A stretch of DNA of 64,000 nucleotides from Kryptolebias marmoratus. Lineage: Eukaryota > Chordata > Actinopteri > Cyprinodontiformes > Rivulidae. The notes under the pieces are model-generated. The model was not told the DNA's origin and made no database searches. It saw only the letters and a list, made by a program, of their open reading frames with translations. Where the stretch lies: positions 15,008,223 to 15,072,222 of the forward strand of contig NC_051437.1 of the NCBI RefSeq assembly GCF_001649575.2. Reading direction: 5' to 3'. The position numbers and the translations under genes were made by a program. Position 1 is the stretch's first letter. Every line of letters starts with the position of its first letter. Below are positions 38,391-50,045 of this stretch, piece after piece.

Positions 38391-40204
38391 GAGAATAATT
38401 AATTTTTAATCAAACAGTGCATTTTTACAATACTTTGCAAGTATTTTTATATAGTTATTATAAAATGGGTGACTAAAATGAGGGAAAGGAAAACATCAGA
38501 AACTGTTTGTCATAAAAGTTTTTTCAGGCCATGTCCACACTCAACCATCCATTTTTGTCCTTCCCAGGTCATCATGTCCTGACAGAAGGGACATGTTTTA
38601 TGACTTTTTTAATTTTAGATTGAAATGTTTTTTACAATTCCAAAATCTACTTCTGGTGTTTCCTCATTAAAACTACAGTTCGGTCCTTGTATATCACAAA
38701 CGTCATTGCTGAATTCTTTAACAATCAATACTGTTTAACGTGTTTTGGTCAGTCGTTGTTTTTACCTACTGTAAAGCACTGTGTCATTCTCAGCTGAAAA
38801 TAAAGTTGGACTGATTAACTGAGGAGAATCAGATTGCTTACTGTTGTCATCACACTTTGTTTTTGGCAAAAGTGCCAGTATTTTGCTTGATACCATTAGC
38901 TTTACCACTCATTCCTGTCCAAAAACACAGTTTAAACACACAGTTTCTAAAACACTAACCATGAGTAGTAACAAAACACTTTTGAACACTGAGACCTGGT
39001 CACAGTGATGTGAAGTCACCTATAATTTACCTTCCCCACTAAAGGACAAAACTAATTTAGACTTTGGCTAAAATTTTGGAACTTGAACAATCCACCAAAA
39101 TGGACATGGGTGTTCACTTTGTTAACAAAAACATTAACAGCATATTATACTTTGTCTTAAAAGCTTCTACAAATGAAGTCTGCTACAGTTCTGCTGAAAT
39201 GGGAGGACAGGCAAGATTTATTATTGCTTCATCATATAACGTATGGTTATATGGAATGCTAACACTTGGGATGCATTGTCCTATTTAAAATGATTTCTGC
39301 CTGAAAGAAAATTTTTATCTTAGTCATTACAATGGCACATCATAATTACAAATCAAAATTTTCATGTTCGTTTCTTGTAGCTCATGGCATCACTTTACTG
39401 TGCTGGTCCATCCCAGAGAGGTAGCTGCTGCCTTTGTACAAAGTTAATGTAATATTATATTTTATTTTATGCATAGTAAAGTCTTAAGCTGCATGACTGA
39501 ATCCATCTAAAATGTTCCAATAAGGTTATATCAACTATTCAGTAGATCTTATATGGACGGCTGGATGGATAAACTTTTGTTTTGAGCTCTGAAAAAAAAG
39601 GTTAATGATCTGTATACAGCAGTGATATACTGTAATTCCATTAAAGTTTGATTTTGTTTGTACCAATATTTCTACCCAACAACCTGAAGCGTTTAATTTT
39701 TTGCAACAACGAGAAAAGGTCCTGTAGGTTGTCAAATTGTCAGTACAGCCACAAATCAGAGATAAAAGTGGATCAGTCAAAATATGAATCTGCCAGTCAG
39801 AGCTTAAAATAAATAAATAAATAAATAGCCAAGCAAACTGCAATCAGTGCATCTATAAGTCTGAACATAAACTTATTAAAGCCTTACACACAAAACTCAA
39901 AAGGTGAAATCTTTCATCAAGCTACATGTTTCAGCTCAAGTTTTTGATGTGTAGAGTTAAAACACAGATCTTCGACTGTAACAACAAAAATCCAGGAGAG
40001 ACTCTTTTTTTGCATGTCACAACAATCCCCAAAAGTGTCCTAAAATCATCTTAAGATGATTGCAGTCTTGTTTTGTAAACTGAATGAGGTCTTTTTTGTT
40101 TACTGGGACTGCGGACGATCCTAAACAGAGTTAGAGGTGACATAACTATACAAAAAAAAAAATGTAAGTCTGTGTATCTTTGTCACTTCGCTCTGCAGAA
40201 ATAA
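38391..40204. other. AT-rich noncoding DNA, no gene seen
   Basis: AT-rich with an (AAAT)5 run at 39807-39827. The longest frame (39535-39843, minus strand, 102 codons) is AT-driven and shows no domain. Confidence 0.7.
39807..39827. repeat. (AAAT)n tetranucleotide repeat
   Basis: Five AAAT units in a row. Confidence 0.9.
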
Positions 40205-40485
40205 ACTCATCCATAAATTCCAGTCCCAGCCTATATGAAGCTGGCCTGCCTTGACGGATGGGGATTAGAAGACGCTAATGTGCATGTGGGGGCGACTGAC
40301 CTTCCATGCAGATTGTCTTTACACCAGTGGAATGGAAGCCAGTAAATCAGCAGATAGCTGTAGAGCTCATCCCAAAGCATCACTCCCTCTGACACTGTCA
40401 GCCCAGACGGCAGCACATTAATCACAGAGATAGGACCCAACACCGTGCTGTGGGTACAGGAGTGTCCCATCCATTTAGCCGTTTA
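40205..40485. other. Candidate conserved noncoding element
   Basis: GC-balanced, repeat-free block between AT-rich flanks. It includes GGGGATTAGAAGACGCTAAT near 40260 and CAGCACATTAATCACAGAG near 40411. A minus-strand frame stays open for 79 codons here, but I see no acceptor or donor that would make it an exon. Either reading would need alignment to confirm. Confidence 0.3.
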
Positions 40486-41329
40486 GCACCAACTTTAACA
40501 CAGACAAGACATACACAAGTGACAAGTTGGGCATAATGAGACAAACGTTTCTGGAAGAGCCAAAGCTAGAACAGGCAACTTCACACCTACAAGTGAGGCA
40601 AGGGTAATCTCATAATCCATAATTTAACAATTCTGTTGTTTGTTTGTTTTTACTTTAAATGCCATACATATATGTACAAACCTTTTATTTTAATTTAAAA
40701 GTCTTTTCTGGGTTATGAGCCATTGCAAAAAGAAGATTTTTTTTTTTCCTTTTTTGTTTCACATTTTGGATTTTACATTCACATCCGTTCAGAGACGAGT
40801 CTTTTGTTAGTCGTCTCTGGCAGCCAGACCTGGTTAGGGAAGAGGAACATCTGTGATAAATTTCACCTCAAATCAAATGAGCTCTGGCACAGCAGTGGGC
40901 CCATGACAAACTTCCTGCATGTGCTAATATGAGGATGGATTTTCGAGCCAGTCAATCGCAAGCTGGCACACACGTATACACACTTAGACACCTAAAACAC
41001 ACACACCCACACACAAACAGGCACAGCAAAGCACCAGCATGTGTGTGCTTATTATTTAGAGAGAGAGAAAAATGCAGCACTTGTGATAGGAAGTTATAAA
41101 ACAAATAAGAGGAAATGCAAATAAGATGAATTCATTCAATTAAGTGAAAATATACTACGAGAGAAAAGAGTTGAAAGTATCTATTTGTTTTTTTAAATGA
41201 AACTAAGTCAAATAAATACTTTGTGCACTGCTCTTCAGAGACTGGTAAAATATCAGCCGTGGAGTTGTTCACTGTGATACTTGATAGAAGTCATTCAGTC
41301 TTATTGAGCAGAAAAGGGCCCCACAGAGA

Positions 41330-41720
41330 CTCAAATCCCTTTATAGACTGACCCTCAGCATTTCACCAGACTCCGGCCAGAGGCTAGTGAGGACCATAGG
41401 GGCATTAACCCTCCCACAGGTCAGGGCTCCGACCCACTGCAGCCGGCCCAAGCTCACCTCCAAGCCCAAGTGTGAGCCACTGCACTCAATACCCTTTTAA
41501 TTGCATTGGGATGGTTTGCAACCTATCGATTAATACGTGTATTTATGTCATCCCAAGCCCGGAGGCTACATTGTATTTCTGTGTGGCATATTCATTTATT
41601 TACCTATCTGTCCCGCCCCTCATGCATCATCCATATATCTATCCATCTCTCCTCGGAGAGCACTTCAATTCAAGGGCTCCCATAATTACTGCAGGCCTAT
41701 AATTGAGTGCTTTGATTTAG
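41330..41720. other. Candidate conserved noncoding element, homeodomain-site rich
   Basis: Unique block of about 390 bases with CTTTTAATTGC at 41493-41503, ATCGATTAAT at 41525-41534 and a cluster CATAATTACTGCAGGCC followed by TATAATTGAG near 41681-41707. The spacing of ATTA/TAAT cores and lack of any simple repeat is what vertebrate developmental enhancers tend to look like. Among the noncoding blocks this is one of the most convincing by eye. Confidence 0.35.
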
Positions 41721-42063
41721 GATTTTTCTGTTCCCTCTCCGCCTGCCACAGCCATCACTCGCTCCACGCCTCTCCCAATGCAAAGACAGAAGAATGAGAT
41801 ATGGAAATAGAAAAATGGGCGATAGAGAGCAGAATATACACCCACCCTTTACAGACACACACGTTCTCATACTGTCTTATCACAATCTACTGTTTCACTC
41901 ATCCATGAGGGGAGGGGAGTAAGTTGATAATTACTGAGAGAGATTCATGCAAATCGATGCCAAATTAAAGCATTATAAAGGCTTTTATCAGCTTTTCTTT
42001 TCCAAATTGAAGACGATAAAAACCCATTTGAGAGGCGGGAGAAATGGCCCCAGTCCCTTCATT

Positions 42064-42103
42064 TTAAAAAAAAAAAAGAGAGAGAAAGAGAGAGAGAGAG
42101 AGA
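42064..42103. repeat. Poly(A) plus (AG)n
   Basis: An A-run followed by AG alternation with one AAAG interruption, ending at 42103. Confidence 0.9.
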
Positions 42104-43881
42104 ATTGTAATTATGTTAACACCAAAAGAATCCAAAACCCCTTTTGCTTAACTCACTTACTCATTCATAAGTAATTAATTTCTCAGAAAACTGGGCAAGA
42201 AGAACAATGCCGTCCAGCGTCTCCTCTCCCCTTTCACTGTGTTTTTGGGAGAACAAGATGGAGCGCAGCAGATATTGTTGAGTATTGTGACAGAGGGCTC
42301 ATTTACATACCTACCCTTACACTTGGATTCTGTTTCCTTATAGCTCCATCTGCCTCGGGGCGGTAATAAAAGGGGCTGTGTTTTAGAAACAAAGGTGGAA
42401 GGACGACGACAAGCCGGTGCTTCTGGGGGCCCACTTAAAGAGTAAGGAAAAGAGGAAAATGACAAAATTTTTATTGAAAAAAGCCCTTGAACACAGATAT
42501 TCCCTTACACCAGCAGAACAGAAAAGTGTGTTAGTCTTCCTTTCGGTGCCAGCAGATTTAAACTCTCATCCGTTACAAAAACAAGGAGTTCCCTGCGTGT
42601 ACGTCATGGGCAGTTTGTCCATACTGCGTGTATAGTTCAAGGTTGCGAGCGCAAGGAGAAAAGGCTCTCGTGAGTAACAAGGAACAGACAGCAACAAGAA
42701 AGAGACACAACAGAGAGTGCAAAGGAGAAGACGTCAGCCTGACAGACAGTGACCTCAGGGTTGTCTCGTCTGATCTACTAAAAATTCAGCACTGCCGTTA
42801 CAGTACGCTTAACGGCAAATACACTGCTCACCCCCGGCAGAGCTGAACGGGGCAACAGGAAAGACCAAACACACGTGTGAATGTGTCGAGTGGATGAAGG
42901 AATGGGTGGGGGTGATGCACAGAGGGATAATGTCACACAAGACCTTTAGGAAGAACACAGCCATTATATGCAGACATCAACGTTTGCACTGCAGCCATAA
43001 GATGGGAGATTTTAACCGTCACACACTCAGACTATTGGCATGTAATGATAAAATACTAATTCCACAAAATTGATCAAAAGCTGTATTTTGGATCATTTAA
43101 ATAAAATAGCATTGATGTTTATTCTTAGGTGAGAATGTCCCAATTTATACATATATACAGAACAGCTCGGTTTAGCCTTGCAGCTGCTTTCTGTGTTTTT
43201 CGCTGTTCTTTAACTTATTTGACCTACGCCAGGAGGGGTCAACAGCATGAGCCAGAAGTCACTTTGCCAGTAATCCAGGCTAATGTGCTGTTGACAACAG
43301 CCCAATTACACAGAACTCCTGCAGAGAGGAGGCAAAGGAGGGGCTGACTGAGGGGTGAGAGCAATGAGAAGAGAAGGGGCACAGCCAACGATAAAAAGCA
43401 AAACAGGGCAGATGCCTGGAGAATATGTAGGACCAGGGGTGGGACAAACAAGATAAAAAATAATAAACATTTCATTTGGATGTAAGGAGAGGCTGGATGT
43501 GTGCATGTGTGTGTGTGTGCATTTACAGTTTAGTGGCAAAGCGTGGTGCTGCGCAAACACAAGCCTGCTGGGTGGAGAGGCTGAGGAAGACTTGGTGAAG
43601 CAGCGTGGAGCTGTGGGGAGCCTCATTACAACCAGCAGGAGCCTCACACTGCCTCATCACTTCCGGCTGAACTGGGAACAACCACTGCGCTTACTGCTGA
43701 ACACACACACACGCACACACACACACACCACAGCACCAGATGCTGTTAACACAGGCAAGCTGACCTTCTCTGTGTTCAGCATCAGTCATCCAAACTGCTT
43801 TTCTGATAGAAAAAGACACACAGTTATCAGGATGAATAATCATCACTGATTATCATCATTGATTATCTGGAAAAGATAAAA
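42104..43881. other. Noncoding DNA, no gene seen
   Basis: Moderate GC content with many short open frames on both strands that overlap each other and have no domain content. An imperfect (AC)n array lies at 43700-43728. Confidence 0.6.
43700..43728. repeat. (AC)n microsatellite with one interruption
   Basis: About fourteen AC units with a single CG interruption. Confidence 0.95.
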
Positions 43882-44265
43882 CGTACAGTTTGTGCAAAAG
43901 TCCTAAGTCATCCCGCCTAAGTCTTTAAACTTTGTTTCCAAGAAACCAGACTTTCTTATAATCTTTCAAAATGGTCTTAAGCATAATTTCTTCAATGTTT
44001 TGTCGACATATTACAGACAGCTTAACAGTGAACTTGTTTTAAAATAAATCTTAAGGCATTTTATTACTACTGATTAATAAACTGCTGAGGACTAGAAAAT
44101 TGTGTGTGTCCTATTTCACAAGCCTCAAAGTTTAAAATACATTTATGGAAATTTTGAGAACATTTAGTTCATTAGCACCTAATGTGAAAAACTATATTTT
44201 ATCTCTATGCTTTTAGTAAACAAAACAAAAACTTCACAGCTAAAGAAAAAACTCTCCTTAAGCCC
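43882..44265 (+). repeat. Dispersed repeat of unnamed family
   Basis: Starts CGTACAGTTTGTGCAAAAGT and continues CCTAAGTCATCC, then an AAACCAGACTTTCTTATA segment, ATGGTCTTAAGCATAATTTC, a GACATATTACAGACAGCTTA segment and GTGAACTTGTTTTAAAATAA. Its first 30 bases align with 1199-1226 and, less well, with 35348-35370. From memory this sequence type recurs in fish genomes, but I cannot give a family name. The right boundary is a guess. Confidence 0.5.
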
Positions 44266-44329
44266 ACTAAAGCAGGAGCATAAATATTGAAAGGGGCTGT
44301 TCCTTTCAACCGTCACCTCCACTCTTGCT

Positions 44330-44400
44330 CAGAATGGGGGATCGAACCCAAGCAACGTTTCTACGCAATCTGAAGGTACTAACTCGCTGGGCTGCAACTG
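44330..44400 (-). mobile_element. tRNA-like promoter module (possible SINE head)
   Basis: Read on the minus strand, CAGCCCAGCGA at 44394-44384 resembles an RNA polymerase III A box (TRGCNNAGYGG), and GGTTCGATCCC at 44348-44338 is a near-perfect B box. The start-to-start spacing of 46 is close to that of tRNA genes. No acceptor stem pairs around it, so it is not a tRNA gene. It may be the head of a SINE that runs to lower coordinates, or a by-product of the larger repeat at 44401. Confidence 0.45.
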
Positions 44401-44985
44401 TTGGCAAATTATTTGGTAGACAGCCTTCCCAAGGGAGTCTATCAAAATGTCTCTCGACGTCTTTGGGGGTTCTCAATTTCCTCGCAAACCTTCTCAATTT
44501 TGTCGCAGGCGTCTCCAACCCATCACAAGAGCACTAGAGACGGAGCTCTCCTCCGTCACACAAAACAACCAAGGCGAACGTCTAAGCCTAAAAATACGAG
44601 GTGAATATGATGTTCGGCCGAGAATAAAATTTTGCAAGCTGTGCATATAAAACCAGGCTGTGATTTTCAAACACTGGTCACAAGAAAAGCGAACACACGG
44701 CTCACACTCAGAATTCAATAAGACTACAACAGAAAATTTGCCTGTTCCGAGTTGCCAACTAGTCTCCAACAGCTGCAGCCCATTGAGTTACTACCTTTAG
44801 ATAGACAACTATTAACTGACTGGCATTCTGTAATATACAGATTCCGACTGTATTGTGCTATAATTGGATTGAACTGGACTGGATTTACGATTTGGACTTG
44901 TTACTTCGTTGCATAGTGCCCAGGGATGCTTTTTGTTGTGAATTGGTGCAATAAAAATAAACTGAATTGAATTGAATAAATGACA
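44401..44985 (+). mobile_element. LINE-like 3' end with (GAATT)n tail
   Basis: The right part is a recognisable fish repeat end: GGATTGAACTGGACTGGATT at 44867-44886, then GGACTTGTTACTTCG, CATAGTGCCCAGGGATGC and a tail of AATAAA-like sequence closed by GAATTGAATTGAAT at 44964-44977. Short pentanucleotide tails are typical of L2/CR1-type elements. The left part (AGAGCACTAGAGACGGAGCT near 44528, AACCAAGGCGAACGTCTAAG near 44567, GAGTTGCCAACTAGTCTCC near 44749) seems to belong to the same unit, judged by continuity and memory. It is too short and broken to encode a protein. Confidence 0.55.
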
Positions 44986-45200
44986 AAAGGCAGAAAAATG
45001 ATGCTTGAAGAAAGGAGGAAAACGAGAATGGAAATACGGGGGGGAGGATGCTGTATTAAAAAAAGGAGAGAAAGCAGGCAGGAAGTACAAAAAGGAAGTC
45101 AGGAAAAGCATCAGGAAGAGAAAAAATGTGAAAGGATGGAGCAGTGAGGATGAAGTAAGGCCAGGGAGGAGCAAGTGAGCATCTGAATGAGAGAAAGAAT
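44986..45200 (+). other. Purine-rich plus strand
   Basis: Directly after the repeat tail, about 200 bases are dominated by A and G on the plus strand (GGAAG, GGAGG and AAAGG words). A minus-strand frame is open through it only because of this bias. No gene is indicated. Confidence 0.7.
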
Positions 45201-45239
45201 TAAATAAAAATGCAATAAAGCAGCCGGTGTGAAATCAAT

Positions 45240-45305
45240 CTGCTTAGAGTTTTGTTTAATAAAAATTCATGAAGGGCTGGTGGCCGAGAGCTCATGAAAA
45301 ATATT
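45240..45305. other. Short candidate conserved noncoding element
   Basis: TTTAATAAAAATTCATGAAG followed by GGCTGGTGGCCGAGAGCTCATGAAAA. It has two TCATGAA words about 40 bases apart. The call is weak. Confidence 0.2.
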
Positions 45306-45333
45306 GGTGGTGATGTGTGTGTGTGGCGGTGGT

Positions 45334-45351
45334 GGAGGAGGAGGAGGAGGG
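45334..45351. repeat. (GGA)n trinucleotide repeat
   Basis: Six GGA/GAG units, preceded by a GTGTG run. Confidence 0.85.
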
Positions 45352-47399
45352 GCATTCTCAGGAGGGAGGAAGGGAGTGTAAAGGAGAGGAGTGGGTTGCT
45401 CATGTCTCTGTTGATAGTGTGTGTGAGTGTGTTTGCTTTTGGCTGTTTATCAGTTGTGTTTGTTTTGACATCAGTGTGAGTTACAGGGCTGCAGTCAGTC
45501 CGTGAGAGAGGGGACAAAGAAGAAAATATTGAAGGTCTTCATAACAACAGCATTCCTACAGTGGAGCGAAGGAGAGGAAGAGGGCTGTAAGTCACCGTGT
45601 CTGCCTCTGTGTTTGTATATCAGCACACATCTTCGTCCTGCCCGCTCTCTTCCACCCCTCTCTCTCCTGCTTCCTCATCAAGGCCTCAGAGCTATGATGA
45701 AGCTTTGGTAAAGTTATGTAATTTTTATTTTTTTCATTTACAGCTGACTGGTTCGGATCGGACTGAGGAAAGACAACAATCCAGCAGCTGAATCCAGGCT
45801 GCCATCACTGAGGAAGGAACTCAGCAGTTTTATTCTCCAAATTCTTAACAAAGACTCAAAGTCAGTAAAAGGAAGTTGTTCCTATGAATTTTAGGAACTC
45901 AAATTGTCATTGTTTATATCCTAGGATTTCCCCCAGACTAACTAACTGATGCATTAGGGAGATGTGAAGTTCATCCTCATCTCACATCTGTCCAGTAAAT
46001 AAACGACCGAGCCGGAGGAAGAGTGAAAAATTATCTTACTACTGCATTATATTGTGTAAATTAATAATAACATTTGTTTATTAACAAGCAACCGTCTAAT
46101 TACATTCTTGATTTACTGATAAATCGTTGTGACAATATCAGAAAAAGAGTAAAAGGTTTAGTCCAAAACTCAGTTTTGTGTTCAATTTACAAGCTGTTAC
46201 AAGAAAGAAAACAAACCAGTCATCACATCTGAGTAGATTTAGTCAATAAATGTTTAAAATGAGACAAATAAAATCTATTGATTAAAGGAGCATCATAAAT
46301 ATCAACATTTAGTTGACAAGTAAACATTTTTTTATTTAATAATGATTTATTGTTCAATTGTTTATTTAGTGTAATTAAATTGTTTAAATTGTAATGTTTT
46401 AATTTAGAGTTTAGAAGGTCTCGGGTTTGGCTCTGATCTGGGTCGTTTCTGTGTGGAGTTAAAATGTGAATGTGTGTGTGAACAAAGCAGCAACACGAGA
46501 ATGAATGAGAGGTGTTTCCTGTGACAATTATTTCACACACCCTGTACCACTGTCACTAATACACCAATAATACTGCAAGACGGTTAACACAAGACAGTCT
46601 AAAGGCTTCATGTTTTTTAAGAAGTAAATGTCTACGATTCAACCATTCCAACTCAGCAATTTGTCTTTTTAAAATGTTAAGATGGGTTATAGTGGGGCAA
46701 GCAGAGGTGTAATTTATGGAAAACTATCTAGTAGAAACGGGGGAAAATATTTCTATTAAGTAGTTCTGAGATTTTGCTGCCACTTACATCCTGATGTCCA
46801 CATATTTGAGTTTTAATTATGACTCCATGGGAACTTAAATCAGTGTAGAAGAAACTGCAACACCACAGAACAGCATGATGATCTGCAGGATAGGCTCAGC
46901 AGTTTCAGGACTGCAGACCCTGTCGTCAGCCAGAATTATTGCATAACTACAAAATGAAGTCGACGCAAAAAAACGTATAAATATGTCCTGAATTGTGGAA
47001 TATATGAGTGCCCACCCCTTGCATCTGATATGGTTAACAAGCCCCCCGAAGTCTCAATCAGAACGAGGACTCTGAGCGAGATCCTTCAACCCCCCAGGGC
47101 CCAAAGGATCAGCTGCTAACATCTGCTTCAGGTGATTTTACAGTAAGACAAGAATGCTGTTTTCCTTTTTCTTTTTTTTTCTTTTTTGCAATAGATCCAC
47201 TTTTTTATACTTTGTGGTATTTCAGCCATTCATAAATCCAAATGTTCAGCTCATTCAGGAGATGGGTGCTATGAGTTTCGGTTTGTGTAACTTTGATGCT
47301 TTTGAATAACTTTATTTACAAATATTTTCTCCATAGGAATACATGAAGATCTTTTGAGGTCCTTGATTTAAAAGAAAACTGCTTCAGCATATTTGCAGT
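45352..47399. other. Noncoding DNA, no gene seen
   Basis: Moderate GC to about 45820, then AT-rich. A C/G-rich patch at 47040-47110 has no frame of interest. No elements named. Confidence 0.6.
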
Positions 47400-47668
47400 C
47401 TTCTTAAGCTACTTTTAGCTTTGAGCTACCATTCTGCTACCTTTAGCTTTTAGGAAGCTTTTTGCTACTTTTAGCTTCGAGCTAGCCTTTTAATTCTTTT
47501 AGCTGTTTAAAAGCTAAAAGTAGCAGAATGATAACTAAAAGCTGAAAGTATGTTAAAGTTTGCAGATATCTTTTTGTTACCTTTAGCTTCTAGCTAACCT
47601 TTTGATACTCCTTCCTAGCTTTTTGCTGGTTTTAGCTTTTAACTAGTGTTCTGTTTCTGTTAGCTTTA
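47400..47668. repeat. TTTTAGCT minisatellite with inverted segment
   Basis: A degenerate tandem array in which CTACTTTTAGCTTTGAGCTA-type phrases recur about every 18-30 bases (for example near 47410, 47441, 47466, 47498, 47582 and 47630). In the middle, one segment is turned round: CATTCTGCTACCTTTAGCTT at 47430-47449 (arm to 47451) pairs with AAAGCTAAAAGTAGCAGAAT (arm 47509-47530) at 21 of 22 positions. This AGCTTTTAGCTAC-type array resembles repeats I remember from fish genomes. The inversion means a stem of about 22 bp with a loop of about 57 bases. Confidence 0.85.
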
Positions 47669-49639
47669 ACAACTCACTTTTACCCATCCAGCACTCAACG
47701 TTCACACTCATTTTCACAGTAAATTAAATTTCTCCAGCTTGACTTTTTAAATAATCTTCCTGCCTTACTTTGAATAGTTTGTTTGTCACAGAGGATTTGA
47801 ATACAGCAGTTTCATGAACAGCCAAGTGAAATGTGCCAGAGAAATCAGCAAAGCACGACAGACAAGATCAAGCTGCAGGGAGGCCCTTCATGGCTCTATC
47901 CTCTAAAAGCTTTTAACAGCTAAAACACAAGCACATATTCACAGAGTTTATGCAGCATTTTCCAGTCTCTCAAAGTATTGTATGACCTAGCTGCAACTCC
48001 AGTTTTCCGTTTTATGATGCATTTGAAATTGTTTTTAGTAAAAAATAATGTCAAAATTGCTACGTTGCCTAATCTGATGTGTCAAACTGTTTACCAGCAG
48101 AGGCTCACAGGATGTCAGGTCAGGTGTCAGAAGGCCGTTTTGATTTAGTATCTAAAGTCAAAGGACATAAAGGTCAGGGCCAAGACAATTTAGATAAGAA
48201 CTCTTTATCTGGAAACCCCTCCCTCCTTTTCTCCCTGCTTTCTCTTTTTAAACACAGAAGATGCAGCCAGAGGTTACAAAGTTAGTCATCTCTCAGACTT
48301 TCTGTTTTTAGCCACCACCTTTAGACAAAACATTCGAAAAACATTATTTTTAACTTGAAAAAGGTAAATTTGACATGTTGGTGAATTTTAGTTTTTATTT
48401 GATTTATGTGATTGTAAAGAAGATGCCCTGCAGCCTTTGGATGCTCAAGGTGCCTGTCCTCTCAAGGCCAGAGTGTGCTGCTGACGCTAACTCTGAGTCA
48501 TATCATGGTAAGACAAGACGGACGTCAGGCACTTGAGATAGGATCAGACAACCTCCAAGTTGAGAAAGTAAATGAGATCGAGCTCAAGGTCAGACCAGGA
48601 GCTGACTGCTGAGATTTGAACTCTGGAAACAGAAGGAGGGGCCTGGAAAACCTCAGTTCTTGTTTCTTTTCTTTCTTTATTTAGTCAAAAAGCTGGAACA
48701 CACATTACCCTAAAAAGACAACCAATAAAACATACAATAAAGACAATTAAACATGTAATGTGATCTCCGCTTTTTCTTAGCATCACTCAGATTAAATGTA
48801 TCAGTTGTCCGAGCTGAGATCACCATGTCTTTATTTAGGGCGTCTTAATAGCTGAGGTTTCTCTCCTTCTCATCTCTCCATACATCCCCACAAAATGCCT
48901 CTCATGTAGCTCTGTGCTGTCTCTCATTACCACCTGGCTCATGCACACAGCCTGCACACTCCTTCCTTCCTTTTCTATTGTCAAATAGGGCTGGGGGAAT
49001 CCCTGCACTCGGATACGAGGGGCTTTGAGTCCCTGTGCTCTCCTTTGTCCTCATCCCTCTCTGCTTTGTCCAACTTTCACCCAGCTAAAGAGCCCGCAGG
49101 TGAAGGATAGGACATGCTTTCCTGTGCCTCTTAGATAAAACAATAAACTAATACGTATATAAAAGGGCAATCACACTAACAAGAAAGAAGAGACACTAAG
49201 AGACATGATTTTTTGATTTAGTTGAAAAACCGTGTAAAAGAAGCGAAAGCTACCGAATGAGTGTGATGTAGAACTGAAGACAAGGTGTAACGAAAGCAGG
49301 ACTTTGCTCCTTGGCAACCCTAATGAATTAAACTCAATACTATTAATTTGTACAATCGCTGCTCATTCAACAAAGTCTTCTGCAGGACAGCATGAGAGTA
49401 GAGCTGAGCTTAGCAGCCATCAGTGCTACACTTTACTGCTCCTTTCTCACCACACCATCCTTTAATTTCACTTCTCTCACTTCAGTTCATGTCAGTGTGC
49501 TGCTTTTCCTCCCTCACTCCCAACCAACCCACAGCTCTCACTTTCCCTATCATTAACCAACTCACTGTCCCATCTCCATCTCAATTTCTCAATCTCCACC
49601 AGCTGTTCAGGACAAAGTGTACAACCATTGGCAGCGATG
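47669..49639. other. Noncoding DNA, no gene seen
   Basis: Repeat-poor. The part at 48420-48640 has even base composition and could be functional noncoding DNA, but nothing specific is seen. T- and C-rich sequence at 49430-49600. Confidence 0.6.
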
Positions 49640-50045
49640 TACTAATAGCAGGAGGGTAATTGTCTCAGTCCGTAATGTGCAATGGTTTCCCTTCAAACAG
49701 GACGGCTCAGTCTGCCTGCTGCTTCCTAGCTCCACCTGAAACAGTCCCTTCACATGTATTCTCTCAAAAGAAAGGAAACAGTTTCTTCGCAAACTCCTCT
49801 ACCTTTGAGTCATTTTGGCAGGCCCAAACTTCAGGAACGTCAGGGCGAAAAAAAAAAAAAATGAAACGACCCCCGCCTTCCACCTGGGCAATTAAAAAGG
49901 GAAGCCAATTAAAATTAATGTAATAGTCCCTGCCGGGTGAGTTGTTAAACAAGATGGGGGTTATTGTCCTTGGAGGAAATGGCCCAGAACTCAAGACATC
50001 TTTGCTTCTTGGTTCAGTACACCTGCCCCTCCCACTGTGTGCACT
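49640..50045. other. Candidate conserved noncoding element
   Basis: About 400 bases of unique sequence interrupted only by an A14 run at about 49848. It includes GCAGGAGGGTAATTGTCTC near 49649 and, at 49881-49919, CACCTGGGCAATTAAAAAGG followed by GAAGCCAATTAAAATTAATG: an E-box type CACCTG beside three AATTAA cores. Frames on both strands stay open for 87 and 109 codons, but neither shows a domain. Confidence 0.35.

Noticed and set aside
40231..40470. 79-codon minus-strand frame in a GC-balanced block
   Set aside because: Considered as an exon, but no convincing acceptor and donor pair was found; kept only as a candidate noncoding element.
44330..44400. Possible tRNA gene
   Set aside because: A and B boxes are present, but no acceptor, D or anticodon stem can be paired.
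44812..45174. 120-codon minus-strand frame
   Set aside because: Runs through a repeat tail and a purine-rich tract; Phe/Leu/Ser-rich low complexity.
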